From contig NZ_JAUDCO010000004.1 of assembly GCF_030373545.1 (NCBI RefSeq), positions 1 to 64,000 of the forward strand: a stretch of DNA of 64,000 bases. The letters run 5' to 3'. Every line of letters starts with the position of its first letter. Position 1 is the first letter of the stretch. A program made the translations under genes and the position numbers. Shown one piece after another: positions 1-8,200 of the stretch. Below the pieces are notes generated by a model. That model was not told the DNA's origin and searched no databases. It worked only from the letters and a program-made list of their open reading frames with translations. This stretch comes from Collinsella tanakaei (GTDB lineage Bacteria; Actinomycetota; Coriobacteriia; Coriobacteriales; Coriobacteriaceae).

Positions 1-1
1 A

Positions 2-109
2 CCATCCGGCTATGGGATGGAACGAACGCGTCCCCAACCATCCGGCTATGGGATGGAACGAACGCGTCCCCAACCATTCGGCTATGGGATGGAACGAACG
101 CGTCCCCAA
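2..109. repeat. Three tandem copies of a 36-bp repeat
   Basis: Units begin at 2, 38 and 74, with a short degenerate fourth start at 110. Each carries a GGATGG...GAACGCGTCCCCAACCAT core. The copies abut with no spacers, so this is not a CRISPR array. The core is the reverse complement of the GGGGACG-type repeats at 4586-4769, so the same family flanks the three zinc-ribbon genes between them. The rest of 110-186 shows no gene. Confidence 0.9.
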
Positions 110-186
110 CCATCGTCCCCAACCATCCCCCCACGCGTCCGCTAAACGTTTGCTTTATTCTGCGGGGTTGTTGGCCGAAGAAACGA

Positions 187-228
187 GTTGCGCAACGCTC
201 CTGTGCTCCAATCGTGCGATTCTATAAA
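187..228 (+). promoter_or_regulatory. GTTGCGCAAC palindrome followed by a TATAAA -10-like box
   Basis: The perfect palindrome GTTGCGCAAC (187-196) is followed 26 bp later by TATAAA (223-228), about 25 bp before the start codon at 254. No good -35 box is visible at the usual place. The palindrome would sit near -42 of the predicted transcript, where class II activators bind. Five further copies occur in the locus (4782, 4905, 19937, 21087, 27470). Confidence 0.45.
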
Positions 229-253
229 AAACGGTGCGGAGATTGGGGCGGCC

Positions 254-1567
254 ATGTTTTGTCCATCATGTGGATGCCAACTCGCTGACGGCGCGAAATT
301 CTGTCCTGCGTGCGGAGCGCCGCTGGCGGAGCGACAGGTCGGTCCGTCTGCGCCCGCTGCCTCGGCGCCTCTCACGGCTCCGGCGCCTCCGCAGGCAGCT
401 CCCACGGCTCCGGCGCCGTCTTCGGCGGCGACGAAGCGCCCGCGCAGTCCGCTGCTTATCGTGGGAATTGTCCTGGTCGCGGTGGCGGTACTGGCGGCGG
501 GCGGCTTTGCTGCGTGGAGGCTGCTGTCCGCCGGCCCGTCTGAAAACGAAGTCGCCATGATGAATTCCGCCTTTGGTAACGGGACGGCTGCGAGCGCGGG
601 CGGCTATGACTTCTGCTGGGATCCAGAGACCGAGGGCCTCATGCGCGCAAAGGCCGACGGGTCGGAAGCTCCCCAGAAGATCGCTGAGCAGGCCGACGAG
701 TACGGCTACCTCTACGTGTTGTGCGCAAGCGACCAATACGTGTACTACATCACCGCCCCGTACGCGAGCGATTATCCCATCGCGTTGCGCTGCGTCAGCC
801 TTGACGGTTCGGACCGCAAGACCGTGTACGAGCCCGGTCGGGCGCTGGACGATACCAATGCGTACATCTCCTCGGCATGCGTGTTTGACGATCAGCTGTA
901 TGTGCTGGTCGACATGGGATACGCCAATTCGAATGCCGAGGCCGCGACCTATTACGTTTTGCGTATGGGTCTCGACGGCTCCGATGTTCAGACGATTGCG
1001 CAGGTCAACGACATGTCTTACGGAAGCATCGCACTGGCTCCGGATGCGGTGTACTACTCATCCGAGGGCGATGTGTACGTTCAGCCGTACGACGCGCCGC
1101 AGCCCACGCGCATCTATCGCAGCGGATGCGATACGACCAGCAGGCCGGTGCTGTATTGCGATCGGCTCTATGTATGGTGCAGCGGATCTTCGGGCGGCTA
1201 CCTAGCTTCCATGAATCCCGACGGCTCGGATGCCAAGGAGCTGTACCGCGTTGCCTCGGATACGTGGATCTATGACCGCTTGGTGACGATCGTGGACGGC
1301 AAGGCGTACTTCACTGATAACGGTCCGGAAAACTCCGCCGCCATCTCGGAGGCCATGACGCTCTATACGGTGCCCCTCAAAGAGGGGGCGACGCCCGAGC
1401 AGATCGGTACCTTGGAGCCGATTAACGCCAACCCGTACGTTGTCGATGCGGGCGATCACCTGCTGGTCATCATGGGGGCGATGGATACCAAGGGCGCGGC
1501 GTACGGTGCCTATAACCTGAAGTACGACGGGTCGATATCCACCGTCTACAAGGCATACCCGTACTAG
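254..1567 (+). CDS. Zinc-ribbon, single-TM, beta-propeller-like (DUF5050 type) protein, paralogue 1
   Basis: A predicted 437-residue membrane-anchored protein of unknown function. A zinc ribbon with C3/C6 and C17/C20 opens the protein. An Ala/Pro linker, a transmembrane segment near residues 80-100 and a large extracytoplasmic part follow. That part carries repeated blade-like strands with 'DGSD' turns, as in DUF5050 propellers. The start is placed at 254 because the two tandem paralogues begin with the same MFC..C ribbon; an upstream in-frame start at 188 would add 22 unrelated residues. It is the first of three co-directional paralogues beside the secretion genes. A sensory or envelope role is inference only. 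Confidence 0.8.
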   Translation: MFCPSCGCQLADGAKFCPACGAPLAERQVGPSAPAASAPLTAPAPPQAAPTAPAPSSAATKRPRSPLLIVGIVLVAVAVLAAGGFAAWRLLSAGPSENEVAMMNSAFGNGTAASAGGYDFCWDPETEGLMRAKADGSEAPQKIAEQADEYGYLYVLCASDQYVYYITAPYASDYPIALRCVSLDGSDRKTVYEPGRALDDTNAYISSACVFDDQLYVLVDMGYANSNAEAATYYVLRMGLDGSDVQTIAQVNDMSYGSIALAPDAVYYSSEGDVYVQPYDAPQPTRIYRSGCDTTSRPVLYCDRLYVWCSGSSGGYLASMNPDGSDAKELYRVASDTWIYDRLVTIVDGKAYFTDNGPENSAAISEAMTLYTVPLKEGATPEQIGTLEPINANPYVVDAGDHLLVIMGAMDTKGAAYGAYNLKYDGSISTVYKAYPY

Positions 1568-1650
1568 GGGATTTCAAGGGACGGCGCATGCGACGCGTCG
1601 TTCCGCTGCATGCGATGGCTCGTTACGAGACCCCAGGAGGCTGAGGGACC

Positions 1651-3018
1651 ATGTTCTGTTCGAAATGCGGAAACCAGATTCCTGACACCGCGAAGTTCTG
1701 CCCTGCCTGCGGGGCGACGGTGGATGTACGCGCCGTAGCGCCCGCGTCCGGGTCCGCGGCGCCCGCGAGCGACCCTGCGCCCGCCGCGCCGGCGGCCCCA
1801 CAGCAGCCCACACCCGCCGCGCCGGCGCCCCCGCAGCAGCCCGCCCCTGCCGTGGCCGCTCCCAAGCGCCGACGCACGCCCCTCATCATCGCGGCGGCCG
1901 TTGTTCTCGTACTCGTGGCGGGCGTCGCGGCGGCTTTGGTCCTGCCGCGCATCTTCGGTGGCAGCACGGCCGCAGACGACGAGACGGCTTCCAACTCGTC
2001 GCTTGCCAACGGGCCCAGCGCCACGACGAGCGAGTACGACATCTTCTTCAGCTCGAAGGCCGGCGGCGTCTGCCGTGCCAAGCCCGACGGATCGAGCGTC
2101 GAGCTCATCTACCCGGTCGACGTCGAGACCACCTATGCTCCGGCGCTCGCGGTCGACGGAGACACGGTCTTTTTCGTCCTGCGCAATTATATGGACGGGA
2201 GCGTGGCACCTGAGCTGCATGCTATCAAAACCGACGGCACGGGCGACACGGTCATATTCAAGGGCGAGGGCTACACGGCCGATTCCGGTGGTTGGTCGAA
2301 TATCGAAAGCATCGTCGTGTACGACCATGTTCTGTACCTGCTGGCCTCCGTTACGCGCGACGAGAACAACGACACGTATACGACCATCATCACCATGAAC
2401 GCCGACGGGTCCGATGTGCAAGAGCACGGCACGATCCCGGGTAACGCGAGCTATCGCGGTGTCGTCGTGACGCCCGACCGCGTCTACTACGCGCAAAACG
2501 AATACAGCTCGACGGGGTCCACGACAGGCACGATCAACAGCATGTCGCTTGACGGCGGCGACTTCAAGGAGCTGTATCGCAGCTCGGTGGGTTCCGTCAT
2601 GGACCTTGGCATCTGGGACGGGCGCCTGTACTTCTATGAGTCGGCCAACGGCTACACCGTCATCTCCTCGGTGGGGACGGACGGTTCGGACCCGACGAAG
2701 CTCTACGAGCCTCCGGCGCAGGAGGGTGCGTATCTGGTCGCCGTTGCCGACGGTGCGCTGTACCTGCAGAGCTGGGAGTCGAATGCCGACACCCTCGAAA
2801 TCGTCACGTGGGATCTGCTGCGGCTGCCTGTCGACGGTGGGGAGGTCGAGGTCCTGGCTGCCGACCTTGACCTGTACAACCCCACGTTCACCAGCGCCGG
2901 CGGCAGGTTGCTGATCGCGGAGAACGGCCAGTATGCTGGCGCTACGTGTGGCCGCCTTGTGTCGATAAACTACGACGGCTCGAACATGGTCGAGTATCCG
3001 CTCGACGAGGTGGCGTAA
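1651..3018 (+). CDS. Zinc-ribbon, single-TM, beta-propeller-like protein, paralogue 2
   Basis: This 455-residue protein has the same plan as its neighbours: a zinc ribbon (C3, C6, C17, C20), an Ala/Pro-rich linker, a transmembrane segment at about residues 74-95, then an extracytoplasmic DUF5050-like propeller. Blade motifs such as 'KTDGTGDTVIF' and 'NADGSDV' recur. The start has a strong AGGAGG about 11 bases upstream. It lies 83 bp after paralogue 1 and 57 bp before paralogue 3, so the three are probably one transcription unit. The extracytoplasmic parts have diverged much more than the ribbons. I cannot name a ligand or partner. Confidence 0.82.
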   Translation: MFCSKCGNQIPDTAKFCPACGATVDVRAVAPASGSAAPASDPAPAAPAAPQQPTPAAPAPPQQPAPAVAAPKRRRTPLIIAAAVVLVLVAGVAAALVLPRIFGGSTAADDETASNSSLANGPSATTSEYDIFFSSKAGGVCRAKPDGSSVELIYPVDVETTYAPALAVDGDTVFFVLRNYMDGSVAPELHAIKTDGTGDTVIFKGEGYTADSGGWSNIESIVVYDHVLYLLASVTRDENNDTYTTIITMNADGSDVQEHGTIPGNASYRGVVVTPDRVYYAQNEYSSTGSTTGTINSMSLDGGDFKELYRSSVGSVMDLGIWDGRLYFYESANGYTVISSVGTDGSDPTKLYEPPAQEGAYLVAVADGALYLQSWESNADTLEIVTWDLLRLPVDGGEVEVLAADLDLYNPTFTSAGGRLLIAENGQYAGATCGRLVSINYDGSNMVEYPLDEVA

Positions 3019-3075
3019 TCGGGGGCATGGCGGACGCCGGCCTCGACGGGGGAGCGCGACGCGAAGGAGGACGCG

Positions 3076-4569
3076 ATGTTTTGTCCCGCATGCGGAGGAA
3101 AGATATCCGATACCGCGAAGTTCTGCCCGCTGTGCGGCGCCGAGCTCATCAGGGGTGTCGAGGCAAAGCCCGCGGAAGCGCCGACGCCTGAGGCGGCGGC
3201 GGAGCCGGCGGTACCCGACGACGCCGCGGAGCCCGCGCCCTCAGGTGGCCCCGTCCCGACAGACACGTCCGCCCCGGTGCCCCCTCAAACACCACCGGCT
3301 TCCGTCCCCGGTGACCTGCAGCAGCCGGCAAGCCTTGCTACCGCATCGACGCCGCCCAAGCGCCGCGGCGCGCGCATAGCGCTCGTTGCCGCTGCGGCTG
3401 CCATCTTGGTCGTCGGCGCCATCGCGCTGTTTGCGGCCTTCGCGCCCGATTCGATCAAGCAATCGCTGCCCGGCGTCGGCCAGCTTTCTCCCGTCGAGAC
3501 CCCGGAGTTCAACACCGGCGACATCGTGACCGACGGAACCTATGATTACTACTTCAGCCCCGAGCACGGCGGTATCGTGCGTGCAGCCGTCGACGGATCG
3601 GGCGTGAAGCTCATCTACCCAGTCGTGTTGGGCAGCGACTCGCCGGTCTTCACCCTGAGCGCGCTGAGTCTCGATGGCGACGACCTGTACTTCTGTCTGA
3701 GCTATCTGCGCAGCGACGCCAGCCGACACGGCATGTCGCTCGAGGACGACCTGGCGGAGATGCACCGCATCCGCACCGACGGATCAAACGATACGGTGAT
3801 CTTCTCGCTTGAGGCGGGCAACTACGACAATGACGACATCGTCGTTGGCATCTTCTTGGTGCCCTATGCACGGGACGGCAAGGTGTACACGGTCATCCGC
3901 ACGACGTACTACAACCCGAAAAACGAGGAGCAGCAGATCGTCTGCATGGATTCAGACGGCGGGAACCTCGAGAACCTCGGGCTTATCCGTAGGGAAGACG
4001 GTGCGCGCCTTGCGCTTTGGCCGGATTGCATGGGCTATGCGCCGGGAAGGTATCTCTATCAGGATGAGGAGACCGTCTATACCGAGCTGTACCTGCAAAA
4101 CCTTGACGGTACGGGTATAGAGCGCGTGTATACGACCTCGGGCGGGAGCATCTCGTCGTTCATGCGCAACGCCGGCAAGCTCTATGTGCTCGAGACCGGC
4201 GGGGAGGCGTACCGCCTCGTCTCGATGAACGAGGACGGCAGCGATGCCCAAACCGCCATCGACTTCGCGACCTTGCCCTCCGATGCGGAGCTGGTCCAGC
4301 TGGTTTCCGTGCGCGATAACACCGCGCTTGTGGTGCTGTCCTACCGCACGATGGAGGGGCCCTTCGAGTTCCGGCTGAGCGAGATGGCGCTCGATGGCTC
4401 GGGCGAGATCGTATCCGAGACCGCGATTGCATACGAAGACATCGGGCTGTACAGCATCTACGACTTCGACGGTCGACTCGTCGCCTACGAGGGCTCGATG
4501 TCCGAGCCCGACGGGCGCGCCGACGCCTTTATGATCGATGAGGACGGCGTGCCGATCTCCTACGAGTAG
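3076..4569 (+). CDS. Zinc-ribbon, single-TM, beta-propeller-like protein, paralogue 3
   Basis: This 497-residue third tandem paralogue has its ribbon at C3/C6 and C17/C20, a long acidic Pro/Ala linker to about residue 95, a transmembrane segment near 98-120, and a propeller-like outer part with 'RTDGSNDTVIF' and 'NEDGSDAQT' repeats. GAAGGAGG precedes the ATG. The cassette ends here, followed by the GGGGACG repeat cluster. Homologous architecture recurs at 31625 at the far end of the locus, linking the family to the secretion and signalling genes between. Function unknown. Confidence 0.82.
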   Translation: MFCPACGGKISDTAKFCPLCGAELIRGVEAKPAEAPTPEAAAEPAVPDDAAEPAPSGGPVPTDTSAPVPPQTPPASVPGDLQQPASLATASTPPKRRGARIALVAAAAAILVVGAIALFAAFAPDSIKQSLPGVGQLSPVETPEFNTGDIVTDGTYDYYFSPEHGGIVRAAVDGSGVKLIYPVVLGSDSPVFTLSALSLDGDDLYFCLSYLRSDASRHGMSLEDDLAEMHRIRTDGSNDTVIFSLEAGNYDNDDIVVGIFLVPYARDGKVYTVIRTTYYNPKNEEQQIVCMDSDGGNLENLGLIRREDGARLALWPDCMGYAPGRYLYQDEETVYTELYLQNLDGTGIERVYTTSGGSISSFMRNAGKLYVLETGGEAYRLVSMNEDGSDAQTAIDFATLPSDAELVQLVSVRDNTALVVLSYRTMEGPFEFRLSEMALDGSGEIVSETAIAYEDIGLYSIYDFDGRLVAYEGSMSEPDGRADAFMIDEDGVPISYE

Positions 4570-4574
4570 GTCAG

Positions 4575-4780
4575 ATGGGTCAGATGGGGACGTGTTCCAT
4601 CCAACCCATCCCCATGGGTTAGTTGGGGACGTGTTCCGTTCAACCCATTTCCTTTCATCCATCCAGTCGAAGGCCCGGGCCAAGCGCTCGGGCCTTTTGG
4701 TATGGGTTGGTTGGGGACGTGTTCCAACCAACCCATTGTTGCGCCATGGGTTGGTTGGAACACGTCCCCAATCAACCCAT
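4575..4780. repeat. Cluster of GGGGACGTGTTCC repeats, direct and inverted
   Basis: Direct copies of GGGGACGTGTTCC lie at 4586-4598, 4625-4637 and 4713-4725; an inverted copy is at 4757-4769. The last two sit inside longer arms rich in GGGTTGGTTGG that can form a large hairpin. The same core, with CG in place of TG, makes up the tandem array at 2-109. Confidence 0.85.
4670..4699 (+). terminator. Probable intrinsic terminator after the zinc-ribbon cassette
   Basis: An AAGGCCCG / CGGGCCTTTT hairpin ends in a short T run, about 100 bp after the stop of the third paralogue and inside the repeat cluster. It separates the cassette from the WXG100-essC unit. Confidence 0.65.
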
Positions 4781-4781
4781 T

Positions 4782-4817
4782 GTTGCGCAACGAACGGCGC
4801 CCTCCGCGCTGGATACT
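4782..4817 (+). promoter_or_regulatory. Second GTTGCGCAAC palindrome, with a GATACT -10-like box
   Basis: A perfect GTTGCGCAAC (4782-4791) is followed 20 bp later by GATACT (4812-4817). It lies 113 bp before the copy at 4905 and could be a second promoter or a second regulator-binding site for the WXG100 unit. Confidence 0.35.
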
Positions 4818-4904
4818 GACGGTGTCGCGCACGGCCGCACGCCACGCTCGGTGCAAGGAACGAATCGGTTGTTACCGGCCGATGTCCGCTGACCTAGCGG
4901 TCGT

Positions 4905-4946
4905 GTTGCGCAACAGCGGCCCCACCCGAGGGTGCCCCACAATAAT
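4905..4946 (+). promoter_or_regulatory. TGTTGCGCAACA palindrome and -10-like box upstream of the WXG100 gene
   Basis: The 12-bp perfect palindrome TGTTGCGCAACA spans 4904-4915. An A/T-rich -10 candidate (CACAAT at 4938 or AATAAT at 4941) lies 23-26 bp downstream, and the WXG100 start codon about 50 bp after that. This is the probable main promoter of the secretion operon. Confidence 0.45.
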
Positions 4947-4991
4947 CAGCAAACCGTGCGCCGCGGCGCACACGAGAGAAAGGCGGCTACC

Positions 4992-5285
4992 ATGGCCAAC
5001 ATTCGCATCGATCCGGACACAATGGACCAGCGCGCCAACCAGGCTCGTACCGAGGCCAGCAACATCGGCCAGGTCATCAACAACATGAACAACCTGCTTT
5101 CCACGCTGCAGTCCGAGTGGGAGGGCGAGGCATCCAAGTCCTACGCCGAGCGCTATGAGAGCGACTTCAAGCCCAGCATGCAGAAGGCTCAGCAGCTCCT
5201 CGAGGAGATCGCCAAGGCCCTGAACGACACCGCCCGCAACATGCGCGAGCAGGATGCCCAGATCGCTTCCGGCTGGAGGGCATAA
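4992..5285 (+). CDS. WXG100 family secreted protein (EsxA/YukE-like)
   Basis: This 97-residue protein is predicted to form the helical hairpin of the WXG100 family, the small substrates that type VII systems export as dimers. The family's turn motif is W43-E44-G45, flanked by two amphipathic helices, with the usual length of about 100. The start at 4992 follows a GAGAGAAAGG Shine-Dalgarno; an upstream in-frame ATG lacks one. It lies 6 bp before essC, the classic esx-essC pairing, so it is probably the core structural substrate rather than a toxin. It has no evident C-terminal YxxxD/E signal, as is common in T7SSb WXG100 proteins. Confidence 0.93.
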   Translation: MANIRIDPDTMDQRANQARTEASNIGQVINNMNNLLSTLQSEWEGEASKSYAERYESDFKPSMQKAQQLLEEIAKALNDTARNMREQDAQIASGWRA

Positions 5286-5291
5286 CAGCTT

Positions 5292-8200
5292 ATGATCGTC
5301 ACCGTCCTTTCGCGTGACCGCCTGAACACGGTCGCGCTTCCCGCGAATGTCACCGGCGGCCATTGGATAGAAGATGCGGCAGGGTCGCGCCTCGCGTTTG
5401 TCGAGGGCGTCGACGGCCGTTGGCGCATCGAGCCTCATACCGCCGTGCACGTTCGCGGAACGGGCGGTGGCGCGCCGAGCCGTATCGAGCTCGATCCGAC
5501 CAAGCGCGCCGTCCTCAACCTCGAGGACGGCGCATACCACGTGTGGTGCCTCATGTTCTATCCGGACAACGCCGGGTCGCGCATGAGCCAGACCTACGGC
5601 TTCCACGGCGATATCCAGTTCGTCGTGGGCCGCGGCGAGGACAACGCGGTCGTCTACACGACGCATTTCGTCTCGGAGCACCACGCGCGCTTCACCTATT
5701 CGGGCGGCGCATGGACGGTCGAGGACTTGGATTCGGCAAACGGCGTGTTCGTAAACGGGTGGCGCATCCCCGCGCGCCGTACCCATGAGCTCGCTTTTGG
5801 CGATGTCGTCTCGTTGCTCAACCTGCACATCACGGTCGGCTCCGGCCTGTTTTCGTGCAACAATCCCGGCGGCCTTGTCGCGGTCTCACCGGACTTCGTC
5901 CAGTATCGCGCCGCCGCGCCCGTCCCGCGTGACGATATCCCCAAGTGCGAGCGCGAGTGCTTCTACCCGGCACTGCGCTTCGTGCGCGCCATCGAGCCGA
6001 AGGACTTCGTGATCGACGCCCCGCCCCAGCGTGAGCCCGAAGAGGAGACGTCGCTCGCCTCCCGTATCGGACCGTCGGCCATCATGGCCTTGGTGTCGCT
6101 GCTCTCGCTGGCCATCATGCCGTCGATCCTTACGGCCGGCATGGCCGCGGCCATGCTGTCGGGCAGCGTGATCTGGCCCATCGCCAACTCGCGCAGCCAG
6201 AAGAAGCGGCGCGCGCAGAAGGAATCCCAGCGCCGCGCCGCCTACTCGCAGTACCTGAGCCGCGTGCTCACCGAGGTCTCCGAAGAGGAGCGCCTGCAGC
6301 GCGAGATCCTGAGTGAGAACCGCATCTCGGTTCAGGAGTGCCTAAACCGCGCCTACACCGGCGACGCCAAGCTCATGGAGCGCACGCCGCTGCACGCCGA
6401 CTACCTCGACGTGCGCATCGGCACCGGCACGGAGCCCCTGCAGGCCAACATCCGCTTTCCCGAGCAGCACTTCACGATGGAGGACGACGAGATCCGCCGT
6501 GCGGTGGACGAGCAGGCGGCCACGCCGCGCGTGCTCACCGACGTGCCGCTGGCGTTCCCCCTGATCGAGAAGAACGTCGCCGGCGTGATCGGCGCCGCGC
6601 CGCGCGTCCGGTCGTTCGTGCGCGGCATGATCGTCCAGATCGCTGCCCTGCACAGCTACGAGGACGTCAAGCTCATCGTGCTCGCCGACGAGGCGGAGCG
6701 CGACGAGTGGGCCTTCGCGCTGCACCTGCCGCACTGCTTCTCGGACGATCGCACCATGCGCTACGTGGCCTTCGGTCTGGAGGAGACGGCCGAGCTCAGC
6801 ATGTTCATGGAGCGCGTGCTCGAGGTCAGGCGCGCCCAGGAGACCAAAGCCGAGGCGCGCGACGCCCATCCCTACTACGTGGTGGTCTGCGCGTCCGAGG
6901 AGATCGCCGACAAGTCCGATATCGTGCGCGCCCTGGGCGCCGAGCGCGACAACCTGGGCGTCTCGCTGATCGCCTGCGCCGGCGAGATGCGCGACCTGCC
7001 CCGCGCCTGCCGCAGCGTGATCGGCCTCGAGCAGTCCGGTTCCTACCTGCTCGACCGCGACGATCCTTCGGGTGCGCGCAAGCAGTTCTCCTCCGATATC
7101 GAGCTGGGACGCGAGCTCGCGCAGGGCTTCGCGTTCTCCATGGGCAAGATCCGTCTCGACATCAAGACCGAGACGAGCAACATCCCGCAGCGCCTGGGCT
7201 TCCTCGAGATGGAGCACGCGGGCAGTATCGAGCATCTGAGCATCGCCCAGCGCTGGCGCGAGTCCAACGCTTCGGCGAGTCTCGCCGCCCCGGTGGGCGT
7301 CGACGCGACGGGCGAGCCGTTCCTGCTGAACCTCCACGAGAAGTTCCACGGCCCCCACGGCCTTATCGCCGGCACGACGGGTTCGGGCAAGTCTGAGTTC
7401 ATCATTACCTACATCCTGTCGATGGCGGTCACCTACTCGCCCAACGACGTCGCCTTCGTGCTCATCGACTACAAGGGCGGCGGCCTGGCGAAGGCCTTCG
7501 ACAACGAGCACGTGCGCCTGCCGCACCTCGCCGGCGTCATCACCAATCTGGACGGTGCGGCCATCACGCGCAGCCTCGTGTCCATCCAAAGCGAGCTCAA
7601 GCGCCGCCAGGCGCTGTTCAACCGCGCGCGCGACATCGTGGGCGGCGACAACGTCGATATCTACACCTATCTGGACCTGTTCCGCCAGGAGCGCGTCACC
7701 GAGCCCTGCCCGCACCTGTTTATCGTTGCCGACGAGTTCGCCGAGCTCAAGCAGCAGGAGCCTGAGTTCATGGACGAGCTCATCTCGGCGGCGCGCATCG
7801 GCCGTTCGCTCGGCGTGCACCTCATCCTGGCCACGCAGAAGCCCAGCGGCGTGGTCAACGACCAGATCTGGTCCAACGCGCGCTTCAAGGTGTGCCTGAA
7901 GGTGGCCGACGAGGCCGATTCCCGCGAGATGATCCGTCGCCCCGACGCGGCGGCGCTCACCCAAGCGGGTCGCTTCTACCTGCTCGTGGGCTACAACGAG
8001 CACTTCGCGCTCGGTCAGGCCGCCTATGCGGGCACGCGCTATGCCCCCAAGAGCCGCTTCACGACCTCGGTCGACGAGGCCGTGACGCTCGTGTCCGACA
8101 CCGGTCGCACGCTCGTGAGCATCAAGCCCGACCGGTCTTTGGCCACCGGTGAGGACATGCCCGAGTCCGTTGCGGTCCTGAAGCTGGTCCAGCAGGTCGC

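Noticed and set aside
2-109. 36-bp repeats suggestive of CRISPR
   Set aside because: The copies are contiguous with no spacers and there are no cas genes.
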